A stretch of 64,000 bases of DNA, from NCBI GenBank assembly GCA_008921705.1, contig VFFE01009205.1:1594276-1658275 (forward strand). The letters run 5' to 3'. The DNA comes from Burhinus oedicnemus. Lineage: Eukaryota; Chordata; Aves; Charadriiformes; Burhinidae. This document shows, piece by piece, positions 1 through 10,500 of this stretch. How positions within the stretch are numbered: the stretch's first letter is position 1; every line of letters begins with the position of its first letter. The notes below the pieces were generated by a model. That model ran no database searches, was not told where the DNA came from, and was given only the letters and a program-made list of their open reading frames with translations. Position numbers and translations under genes: made by a program.

Positions 1-1194
1 GTGTAGTTTGTCATCAGAGCACATTACAGATTTATATTAGATATTTCTCCACAGTGTCAAGAATAATTAAAAAGGGATAGAAAACGATGCCAGCTAGCAA
101 TGCTTTACATCAGTGGTGAAAGTTTTATATTTATTACAGCCAAACAATTTTAAAAGAAGATGTCAATTTTGTAGTTATACTGTGCGAGGAATAAATATTA
201 GGTGGGTAAAGCAGCCAATACATTTCAACTGCTTGAATAATGAGAGGTTCATATTTAATCTATCAGTCCTACCAGAATTGGTGTGACATGTCAGTGTTAT
301 TAATGAAGCACCATCCCCTTTTCTCATAAAAACATCCTCTCAATACAATAACTAACATATGTTTTCCTTTTCTTCCTAAAAGGATCTCTGCCCAACTTTT
401 CCTTCTGATTCATGTAAGAACAGACATGCCAACTGTACACAAATTTTTTTGCTCAATTAATTTGCAATGCCTTTGGTCTTGGGCTGTGCTAATAGTACAG
501 TGTTTATGCATACTCAAGCTCTCCATTCACTCATCATAAAGGGCCCCGTTTCTCTCCTCCCCTGTGCAGACTTCTTTGTACATGTGTATGAGTGAAGCAT
601 ATGAACCTAAAGCAGCTTGCAGCCTAAGGAACAATTTGTACCCAAATCCTACCGGTCTCATTTCTGTCCTCATATAGACTCATTCACAAATTGCATCTCC
701 CAAATCCCTTCAATATATTTATATTTATTCCATGCAGTTTTATTAATTTAGTTTCTGCTGCTTTAAACATTCTCTAGGAAGAAACCAGTGAAAACAAGTC
801 ACTTCCTTTTGCTATGAAATAGCTTTCAACCTCCCAGCTCAAATGGAGATTTTCTTTCACGTGTCAATGTTAAAATGAATGATTAAAAGCAGGTGTAAAT
901 TGTCCCCTCTTCCTATTCTGTCATGTTTTCAGAATCACAATGAGAAAATAATTTCAGACAAATTACTACACTTAATGGTGATCAAATGACTTGGCCCTCA
1001 CGGTTGTTTTTACTGAGCCCAAAACAGGAAACAAGCACTCATGACTAAAATGGCTAGCTTTCACATCCAGTTCATGCCTTTTGGTGAGTTATATTTTATA
1101 GAAGTAAAAATGTAAGAATTTACATCCTACATCTACAGTACCATTCAAATATGTTCAGAGTTCATAAATCAAAGTGCTGGCCTGTGGGAAGCTG
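1..1194. other. AT-rich unique sequence, no gene seen
   Basis: I see no open frame with coding character, no repeat family and no strong splice pair here. The sequence is AT-rich and complex, as in an avian intron or intergenic region. Confidence 0.6.
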
Positions 1195-1365
1195 GAGCAT
1201 CTCTCCATGCGAGGTAGGCAGCAAGCTCTAGCAGACAGAGCTCTGGACTGGGATTCCGAAGATGGTAACGCTTCACCTTGGCATTGCCAGGAACTCACTA
1301 CGTGGCCTTGAGTAAGTCTCTGTCTCTTTTCTTTATGGTTTGCGACTGCAGAAGGGGCCATTCAT
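1195..1365 (+). mobile_element. Degraded MIR-type SINE (CORE-SINE relic)
   Basis: The stretch follows the order of a MIR/CORE-SINE. A part resembling 'gctctggactgggattc' near 1239-1257 is followed by a core resembling 'cactacgtggccttgagtaa' near 1297-1316. A pyrimidine-rich 'tctctgtctcttttc' segment comes next, then 'gactgcagaagggg', which corresponds to the 'atctgtaaaatgggg' end of the family. Amniote MIRs share this layout and are known from sauropsid genomes as old relics. No target duplication is recognisable and the copy is strongly diverged. The overlapping minus-strand open frame is a by-product and not a gene. The boundaries are approximate because the match is from memory of the family pattern. 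Confidence 0.6.
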
Positions 1366-3370
1366 TTCATTTAATTTCAGGCACTTAGGCATCTGTTCAT
1401 CACCATACACAATGTTACCCCAATTAGAGATGGCGTTTTGTATGTTGTTATAATGCGCATAGATTTAAACAAAATTTAAAAAACAGTCTTTCCATCTTTC
1501 ATTGTTTTTACTTTGAAAGGTGTAAGCGTGCAATACAACATTACTGAGTTAAGATATCACAGAACTTTTCTGCTTATTGAAGCTGCTCTGGCATGCATCA
1601 TAATTGTTTCCTAGCTAGCAGCGGACTCCGCACCACCTGCTTTTGTTTGGTTTTGTTTTCTGCTGAATGATTACTTCATTTACCATAGAAAACATGGCAA
1701 TGATGGTTCCATAATGTTTCATATGTATAATAAGTCTATTTGGAAATGGTAGCCAGTGCACCATTTGTTCACTAAACGATGGTTCTCTAAACATTGCAAA
1801 GCTTCGCAATGGAAAATTATATTTACTGCTGTCTTCTAAGCACATTTTAAAATGCAGGTTGTCCTGTAAATTTTTAAAACCTGGGGGTAATTACCTGTCT
1901 AAATGCCCTTTCTCTCTTTTTCATCTGCCCACAGTAGCAACTGCTGCAACTGTACACAGAAGAAATGTCTAAGAGAAGCAACACTGGTGAGTGAGATCTC
2001 TTTCTTTGAAGCCAGATTATTGGCATTTTTTTTCTTCCCTGGCATTCCCTTCTCCCTAGGAGTGAGGAAGCATTCTAGGCAAAGTCAGGTAACGGCTGTG
2101 GTGAATTGTCAAGAGACTTGCTCTGATGATTTTTAGGTTGATAAGGTATTTGATTGGATTGGAAGAGCAAAGAAGGGAAGAAACTGTTGGTCGTCTTATC
2201 AAATAGGATCAGATTTATTTTAAGATTATTTGGAGCACTGAGATCAAGATACAGTAAATAAAATATGAACACAAAAAAGGAGAAGGAAATTGTTCACAGC
2301 TACACACTGTATTACATACTGCATTTTACTTAGCTGATGTCTTACAAGTGCCAGTCAAAACAAAAAAAAGTTTCAGCTTCTCTCAGATTTCTGTGTGTGA
2401 GTACATGTGCCACTGACAATTTAAAGCCTTTCAGCCTTCAGAGAACTAATAAACATATTCCAATGAATTTGAGAGGTGCTAAAGAGGCAAAGAGAAGACA
2501 TGTTGCCTTGTGCCCAAACTCAAATGTCCTTTTATTTTGAAATTAAAAATTAGTCCTCTAATCTCAGTTCAATTTCTTCATCATAAAAGATCCCTTGATG
2601 AAAAGCCACTGCTAAGAGACAAATATCAGCTCTTCACAATGACTGACAAAGCTTTTGGTTCAGAATCAATGTACGGCTAATCTCAATGCACCCAACAGCA
2701 TGCCAAGTCATACCTCCTGGAGAATTAAAGCTAGACCTCAACATTATCTCCTGAGCAACAACTTCTAGCTCAGTAAAAGCCATACATCTAAAAATCACAG
2801 CATAATACCTGTGGTTTCAGATATGACCCAGGGACTCAAATATCATGAATGTGTCTGGGAAAATAATCTCCCCACCACGTTACTTTGTCCTCCGAACTAC
2901 TTCTCCCCTCCCTCTCTCTACAGTTCAGTGACAGGCAGACAGCAAGAGCCATTAGTAGAGATATGGCTGGTACAGTAGCTACTGCATACTTTGATGATCT
3001 GCTTTGATCATCTTGCATCATATTCATTAGAGAACTTTTTACCCTTTCCATTCTGTAGAGGGTAGATATGTCCTTTAAAAATCCCCTTCTCTGATTACTA
3101 TCAGTACTGGGGAATTCATAGCTTGCAATGTAGCCTTCAGATCTGACACACCCAGAGATGACAATGTTCAAATTTAATGCTTCAGTTGCATCAATATACA
3201 ACTGCTTTATGGTCAAATCAATCCACTGATTAACAATATTTTATTATCGACTTGAAATTTTGCCCATGCAGAACACAGGCAAGTTATTAATATTTGTTCT
3301 GATCTATCCTACCCTAATCAACACTCAGCTGCTACCTATTTTAACTATATAATATTTATTAACTAGTACT
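1366..3370. other. Unique sequence with one candidate exon
   Basis: Apart from the candidate splice-flanked segment near 1935-1986 and a possible 29-nt micro-exon at 2060-2088 after a strong pyrimidine tract, I recognise nothing. The 126-codon minus-strand open frame at 2836-3216 has no family signature, no splice context I can defend and a composition expected by chance. Confidence 0.5.
1935..1986 (+). other. Candidate 52-nt internal exon (unproven)
   Basis: The segment is preceded by a pyrimidine-rich tract ending in 'catctgcccacag' and followed by 'gtgagtgag', so both acceptor and donor are close to consensus. Only the second frame is open across it. It would read S-N-C-C-N-C-T-Q-K-K-C-L-R-E-A-T-L, with four cysteines, but I do not recognise the peptide. 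Vertebrate introns contain many such pseudo-exons, so splice signals alone do not establish a gene. It could also be a noncoding-RNA exon. Confidence 0.25.
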
Positions 3371-3424
3371 AAAAAAAAAAAAAAAAANNNNNNNNNNNNN
3401 NNNNNNNTTTTTTTTGGTGTTTTT

Positions 3425-3461
<37 letters not shown>
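3371..3461. repeat. Poly-A and poly-T tracts around an assembly gap
   Basis: A run of 17 A (3371-3387) abuts the gap on the left. A run of 8 T (3408-3415), a short 'ggtgtttttaa' spacer and a run of 35 T (3427-3461) follow on the right. The true length and orientation of the homopolymers cannot be trusted, because such tracts are poorly assembled. Confidence 0.9.
3388..3407. other. Assembly gap (20 N)
   Basis: Exactly 20 undetermined bases sit between a poly-A tract and a poly-T tract. The change from A to T across the gap suggests either an unresolved homopolymer pair or a mis-join. The 61-codon minus-strand open frame that spans it is an artefact of translating homopolymers and Ns. Confidence 0.97.
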
Positions 3462-4045
3462 CCCCCTTCATGAACTCTTGTGGTATTCCAAATGTATAAT
3501 CTTGTTGTATTTATTTCCCAGTGGTCCAACAAAATGCACAGCAAGTGCTGACTAGAACAAACTAAAAGGCAGTGCTATTGACAAGCCGTCACTTGAGCAG
3601 TAATGAACACTCTGCCTCTACTTTCACCTCACCAAACTAACAGCTTTAATTTATGATAAAGCAAACGAGAGACAACCTCCAGTTTTATTATACCCTCAGT
3701 GCTGTTTCAAATAAAGTAATTAGAAGGTCAAGAGGCAGGTCTAGAAAGCCAAATACAAATGCAAGCCCTCTGCGCTGACATTTTTAAAAAATCTTGACTG
3801 TTCAAAGAGCATTTTATCCATTCCTCTTCTGCAGAGCAGCGCAAGGCAGTTTTTACCACCGTAACCAATCTGAAACAGTGTGGTTCAATTCTTTGCTGAG
3901 TAATTCAGTCCATATGTTCAGAGAGATACCTAGCAGACAACGTCCCTTCCCCAGCCCTTTGATTTAAAAGAAAGGTACAGGTGAGTTTTAAACGCACTTT
4001 TTCCAACAGAAACTTTCACATAAAAGTGGCTTTTTTTCATTTTAG

Positions 4046-4140
4046 AAGCACAAGAAATTTCATGGGATACCATAAAAAACCCCAAACACAGAGTGAAATA
4101 TTTGAAATGAATAAATAAGAAAAAAATTTATCCTAGAAAG
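4046..4140 (+). other. Candidate 95-nt noncoding exon (unproven)
   Basis: The acceptor side reads 'ctttttttcattttag' and the donor side 'gaaag|gtgagc', both near consensus. All three forward frames contain stops, so if it is used it would be noncoding or in an untranslated region. Such sequences are common by chance in introns. Confidence 0.2.
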
Positions 4141-5531
4141 GTGAGCTTAAATCCTCTAAAAGCTTATTTATAACTTGATGAATAAACTGTTCCTAGAACC
4201 GCTGAAGAACTCGTTTTTCTTGAATGTTTGGACCAACTGGAATATAACACACATAGCACATAACTATATTTGGTCTTTGGTATATTCTTATATAAATATT
4301 TACGCTAGAGAGAAATAATTATGCTAATGCAGCATGTCTCCATTTTCATTATATGATAGCATCTTGAATTTAAATTTCAGTCAAAAGTATCTCATAACAC
4401 CTTAGAAGCTCGTCAAAATCGTTCCTCAGCTAGATACAATGAAACCTATACAATTAGGCATTCTTATTAGGCAACCGTCTGTCTTAAGCTACATGAAAGG
4501 CTACTCCAAGGATTACTACAGTTCTGTTATATAGTGATTGGAAAATTACTTCCCATTAAGAAACTGGTTTTGTTGAGCCTTTGATGAGTTGTCTTGGACT
4601 AGGTCCACCACTTGAGACAAATCACTGAACTCCAGCAAGGTTTGAATAAAAGGCAGCAGCTCTTTAACACAGATCAACAGTTTAGGAAAGATAAATCAGA
4701 ATCCAAATAAAATAGTCCAGGGAACTGAGTCAGAATACGGCTGGCTATCTGCACGGCCATTTGCTCTCCCCTAGAGTGCTTGTGGAATCCACGCTAGGAA
4801 TTCTCACAATACCTTGAAGGCAGAACTTTCATCCAAAATACTGTTGTTCCACCAATGTCCCAGGATTCATGCAAATACCTCTCCACTGATAACACCACGT
4901 CAGGAGCAAAGAAGAGTGCCACCTGCAGACTTATGCCACACACTAACTCAGCACCAAGTTTTTCTGCAATGCATTCTTGTAAAACTAACAAATCACCTCG
5001 TTTGTATTTCCTTAGCTAAATATCGTGGTGGAATTGATACACAAAGGTTTATCAGCCTACATCCAGAGCTACCGCTCTCAACTACTAGTATTATTTCCAT
5101 GTAGCACAGACCTTACATGAGTTTAACATACACAACAAAAATTGCACCTGAATGGAAATGAAGGCAAAGGTCTCCCAAGTGTGTGCATAACGAAACACTG
5201 AGACTTTGCAAACACTTGTACATCAGGGGTGTTTCTAGCCTTTGGTATATACTATATTTTGGTAAGCATGTCTTACATACTTAATGCTCTTTTAATTAAG
5301 ATTCTGTTGTACCATTTTTCTCAGAGTAATTTTTGCTCTATCATGGCACGTTCACATCGCAAGTGCAATTATATTTAATGACATAAGTGGTGTAAATATG
5401 TGATAATATAATTAGAACATGCAGTTATGCTGTGAAGGTCCTTGTGGAACTGAAGAAACCCCAGAAGATACTGAACACATACATGATATAATTAACATAA
5501 CTCAGAGACCTCCACTTCAGTTTTTTTACAG

Positions 5532-5607
5532 ACAATACCAAGGGAATCTTTACAGAGTTTTTTTCTTAAAAAAGATGTTCAAACAACAATCCTTTCTACA
5601 AACCATG
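5532..5607 (+). other. Candidate 76-nt exon (unproven)
   Basis: It is preceded by 'cacttcagtttttttacag', with a branch-point-like 'cataactcag' upstream, and followed by 'ccatg|gtaagt'. One frame stays open across it, within the open frame at 5419-5742. I do not recognise the peptide. It lies about 560 bases upstream of another candidate on the same strand. Confidence 0.22.
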
Positions 5608-6165
5608 GTAAGTAGCTTCCACCTTCCCTCTTCTACAGTTGCTAACAGTGATTTAAATGTTTGTAGTGCTAAAAGGGACGGAAAAGTCTCAATGACTACA
5701 ATGAAAGCAGAGATGGAGTTATACGGACATTCTGGTGAATAAGGTCTTCTCTTTCCACATCTTAATTAGTACTCCTTCATAACTGATGCAGTTACGTGTT
5801 ATTTGCTCTGAATTCAGTTATTTGGTCTAGATGTCCAAATGTCCATAATCTATTTTCTCACAGTATGATTCAGTTGTATACAAACAAGTAACATCATCCC
5901 AATACATCTACATGAGAAGCACTTCGAACTGTGAAGTTTTATCCTGGCTTATATGAAAAGTCTGAAGCTATCTGAATTCAGACTTAAGCATTTCAATGAA
6001 TCCCTCATGACTCCACCGTTTTTCCCTGGTAAGCGCCTTTAGGGTCTATTTCCTCAAACTGCTGTTTACTATATGAGGTTAAATTTCTTTTTGTCTATGC
6101 TGTGTACTCCCACCTAACATTTTCCACCACATACACAGCAAACCTGCTTTTCTCCTACTTCTCAG

Positions 6166-6256
6166 GTCAACAGCACCTGCAAAGATCACTTTGTTTGCCA
6201 TCTTTTCCCACAAGAAACTCCAAGTCTCAAGCTTCTACTTTCCACACACCCTCAGG
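6166..6256 (+). other. Candidate 91-nt exon with strong splice signals
   Basis: The acceptor is one of the strongest in the window (a 22-base pyrimidine-rich tract ending 'ctacttctcag') and the donor is a perfect GTAAGT. All three forward frames are open across the 91 bases, which is mildly unusual in this AT-rich DNA. None of the three peptides is recognised. A lncRNA exon, a rarely used cassette exon or a chance pseudo-exon are all possible. Confidence 0.27.
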
Positions 6257-6844
6257 GTAAGTAAATTCTTTACCAAGATGCAGCTGAAATTGATGGCTGC
6301 CCCTTTCCTGTACCCTCACCTGCTTCCATCTTATGTTTACGACTCCCTTATTCAAATGGGTCTTACACTAAATGGTGAATACAAGAGGTCTGTAAACTTT
6401 GCATGGAAGTTTAAAAAATAAGTACAGAATATATGCATCATAAAGTTCAGAATGCAGTAAAGAAACAACAGATGCCTCTACTGCTCAGTGTATTTTTAGA
6501 TTGACATAGTTGATGTCTGTACGTAGTAGGCAAAAAGTATCTGAAATTGTAAGTGGGTGTGTGTCTGTGTGTGTGAATATGAGAAATCGAACCTTTCAAT
6601 TAAATATACTAGGGACTCTTCTTTATAGCATCACCTGCTGAAATGCCATCCAAATGCACAAGATTCAAACCAGATAATATTCAGTGCTAAGTATTTCTTT
6701 AGCAAACCTTTGATGGGTTCTCAGATTTACGACCTTTTGACAAACGGAGCTTATGAGGATCATTATGCGATTTTTTTTTTTTTTATTTAAAATTATTCAT
6801 TCCGTGATTCAGACACAGCCATTGCAAAGCACAACAGTACTTAC

Positions 6845-6887
6845 CTTCAAACTACGGTTCAAAGATTGTTAAGCAGTAGAGGAAGTA
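6845..6887 (-). other. Candidate 43-nt minus-strand exon (unproven)
   Basis: Read on the minus strand, the acceptor is 'tttccttatatcctcag' with a branch-like 'ctgattcac' upstream, and the donor is AAG|GTAAGT. It is short and on the opposite strand from the other candidates nearby. This argues that at least some of these segments are chance pseudo-exons. Confidence 0.18.
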
Positions 6888-7458
6888 CTGAGGATATAAG
6901 GAAATCTGTGAATCAGTGAAAGATGTTGGTATGCAAGAGTGAAGATACACCAGCTGGTCTCCTGCTTCAGCTGGTTACCAAAGGGCCAGGAAGAAATTAG
7001 TCTCAGACATCAGTTGAAAGAACACCTGGACATTAACCTGGGGCACCAATTCCCTTACAAACAAGGTAATCTTTGTTTCCTCACCAATACATCTAGAAAC
7101 TAAATAATGACGATTAAAAAAAAAAAAAATATTCTTGCTCCCAAGTGTCCTTAAATCACTTAACTTCAATAAAGAAAAAAACAATTATTTATGAAAAGGC
7201 TCGGGGAAAACACAACAGGCTTTGCTCTAACTTTGATATACAAGTGAAATAAACTGCAGTAACATCTCTGGCCTTCTTGACAAAGGCATGCAAACCTAGG
7301 GCTGTGTGGACCAACCAATTTGAAAGTCTGCATCTACTTTATTTCTAGTAAAGACAATAATAAGTAGTTGATGCTTTCCTCAAGCATTTGGCTCGCTGGA
7401 GGAAAATGGAACACAAGGTAATGGAGTTCACTGTTTGGATAGACAGAACTTCTACACT

Positions 7459-7552
7459 GAAGATGATACTGGTTCTCAAAATAAAAACTATGTCGTATTT
7501 TGGTTGAAGATGATACCGGATCTCAAAATAAAAGATATACTGTATTTTGGCT
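7459..7552. repeat. 47-bp tandem duplication, two copies
   Basis: Two adjacent 47-base units, 7459-7505 and 7506-7552, both begin with 'gaagatgata' and share 'ctcaaaataaaa' and 'gtattttgg'. By eye they differ at 8 of 47 positions, about 83 percent identity, with no indel. The duplication is therefore old but still in register. It is not a simple microsatellite and I do not know it as a family. Confidence 0.9.
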
Positions 7553-10500
7553 AGTGGCCTGTACTTTCTCTAATTCAGAGATCTTGCCTTAGGATACAGA
7601 ATGAGGACACGGTTTGTGTTTGCATATTTAGATCAGCCCAAAAAAATAAGTATTGCACGATTTCCATAGACATTTACAAAATCTCACATATGGCTAAGTA
7701 GAAACCGTTAGTGGTGTGTGAATCATATTATATTTGGCAGCACTGATATTTAGGCTGCCAAATACCACCCAATTCCAAATACGGGACTAAACCTCTGTTT
7801 TAATACTGCAGCAGACTATGCCCTTCAGAATCTTCAAAAGGATATACTAAAGAATTAAATGAAATCATTACTGTTCCCCTATAAACAATGGCTTTCTGAA
7901 AAAAGCTTAGCATATTTTTCAGAAGAATTCTATTCTTCCTACAAGATTTTTGATTGCTTTGCAATCCAAAATGAAGAAAATGTTATTTTTAAATAAAACT
8001 ATATTTGTCTTGTGGTTTCTGTTATCCTATGGTGGGGGAAGAAAAGAATAGAATGATTTCCACTACCACACCGATATACATAAAGAAAAACGTATTTGCC
8101 ACTCAAACTGGAAACAAAGCTGCTAAAAAAAAATAATTGTTTTTAATGATTAAATTCAATCCTTAAATTATTTTTATTAAACTGTCAGTACATTTCAGCA
8201 GAAAATCCAAATTCCACTACAAATTTGGCATTATTCTGCTTGCCATTTTATTTTTTTCTCTAGTATTCTTGGTGGGGGGCATGTATTACTTTCTCGGGAT
8301 TTTCGTCCTCCTCTAGGCAGCCGGCAGCATCCTGCCATAGCATTTGATGATGGACGTTCTCTCTGTCAGTTGGTATCAACAAATTATTGTGGTAAAAATT
8401 TACATCGCTGATGAAAGGTACCCTGTTCCTACAGAACTAGGAAACCAAGATAGTGTGCACGCAGAAGGACTGGGGAAGAGAGGGAAGGGAGAAGCAGGTA
8501 GAAATTTTCAAATAACTAATGTTTTTTCCTACTGCTGATTTCTGCAATAAAATGCACAACATACTTTACATTCCTACAGTAAGATACTATTTTCTCCCAG
8601 TTAGTGTCAGTACTAAAGCCAGTCTTTGGCTATCACCATCCAAAAGTATATACTGTGAGTGCTAAAAGTTGATTGGGGTTTCATAGCTATATTTGGTGGC
8701 AGCAAATTTTATTACTACGCCATACAAGTACATGCCAATTATGGAAAAAGATATTTTGCAAAGGTAGCCAACATATTCCTAACATGCACTTTTATGCCAA
8801 TCTTCTTTTATGTTTTGCATTAGTTTTAACCATTGCCCTTCAGATGACGTGGGACAGAATAGAAATACTCCTCTCTCACAACAGATTTTATTACTGTAGT
8901 AATGCAATACAAATTCTTCTCCAGCCAGATAGTGGAGTCTTCCATTTTTGGGTCAGCCTTCATTTGCATGTTATACACACACTAAAGATGTATATTTTAT
9001 CTCTCAATCAGTTCATATCGGTACATGAAAGACACTTCCTAGAAATTCTTTGCTACAGCTTCTGATTCATGATGTATTTTATGGAAGACATATTTTAGGT
9101 TGTCTGTCCTTTGATTTCTCACAGAAACTAATAAATAATCAACAAAAATATGATTAAAGACATTGCTTGAACTCTCAGCCAAAATGAATACTAGGCTAGT
9201 TGAAAATCTTTCTGATCCAAATCTGTTTATCTTAGAAACAGAATTCTAACTTAGGTTTTAAAAAGCCTGATGAAGGGTTGAGCTAAGTTTTGACATGATA
9301 GTTTCATATTCAAAATATTTTCTGAAATAAGAGGGAAAAGGTTATGAAAATTGAAATTATAGAGGGATGAAATAGAGCTTAACAAACTAGAAAAAAAGTA
9401 CTTATCTATAATTGCAATTCTCAGAAAAAAGAAAAATTTCCTTTGAAATCTTATTCAACCAGTACTTGATGTATTCTTGTGAATACTGCTTTAAGACTTT
9501 GGTTAGGTAACTATAAGATCATGGTCAACAATAGATAATAGATTAAAAATATGCTAACTGATGTCTGCCTTCCAGAATCAAAAGGTGAGGAAAAACTAAA
9601 TTTAAAACTTCAAACTGAGTACTTCCTGTAATTCAATTCTGTGTAAGTCCATCTGTTTACCTAAACCTCTAATCCAAACTTCCCAAACATATTCAACGAA
9701 TCAGGAAGTGGTCTTATATTATGTTTATTTTGAGAATATACGTGGGACTTCTTCCTTGTCTACACTTGCTTTTACAAGTATAGGAAAAATACAAAAGATC
9801 TGGCTAAAGAATATAATTTACGCAAACATATATGACCTCTAGCCTTTTTAAAGAAGTATTTGTTTTTATATAGGCAAACCTGAGATATTTTTATAGATCA
9901 GTTATTGCTATCTGTAAATGCCCAAGATCTGACACATGAACCTTCTATTTTGTCATGGAAGAACAGTTTTAGCTCCGAAGAACAACATCAACTAAGTAAA
10001 CAGAAGTGGAACCACCAAAGGAAAGGATTCTTTGTAAGAAGCTGAGAAATACTAATTACAACTTTCAGTTGTTTTCTTACAAAAATACTGCTAATTGACT
10101 ATTAACTACTAAAAAAAATTGTTTTACAACTCAGTACAATAACTACAGCACTTGTTAGACATATTTTTATCACTTCTATATTACATGCATCTATTTAGCC
10201 AATTCTATACATTTCAGTACTTTGGTAATAATTACTAGTTATTTAAATATTTAGTAAAAAAGACAACAAGTGTGATTTAGGTCTACATTTGGAAAAGAAC
10301 TGAAAATGTACAAGATGATCAATTTTTGAATAGTTGTTTTTAAATGAAAATAAAACCAAAGTTAGCGCATTGGATATATTAAAAAAAATTAATTATTTTT
10401 GGTTTTAACGTCCAGCAAGCACTTAAAACTTACAGCTCAAGTCCTCTTACATATCAATTTATTTGAAGGTTAGAATAGGAAAATAAGCTTTCCTGTGTTT

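Larger units (their letters stand above)
3462..7458. other. Unique sequence with several pseudo-exon-like segments
   Basis: No repeat family or known coding sequence is recognised. The notable feature is a cluster of splice-flanked segments, listed separately. A short (GT)n-like tract lies near 6555-6578 and a poly-T run near 6772-6784. The 107-codon + strand frame at 5419-5742 overlaps one candidate exon but shows no family signature. Confidence 0.5.

Noticed and set aside
2836..3216. 126-codon minus-strand open frame
   Set aside because: No recognisable family, no splice or promoter context, and composition typical of chance frames in AT-rich DNA.
3359..3544. 61-codon minus-strand frame with poly-lysine and unknown residues
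   Set aside because: It is translation of poly-A/T and the N gap, not a gene.
4585..4660. Possible second MIR core ('cttgagacaaatcactgaac')
   Set aside because: Only one module resembles the family and nothing on either side supports it.
8673..9065. 130-codon + strand open frame
   Set aside because: Hydrophobic, biased composition, no family signature and no flanking splice sites. Most likely chance.
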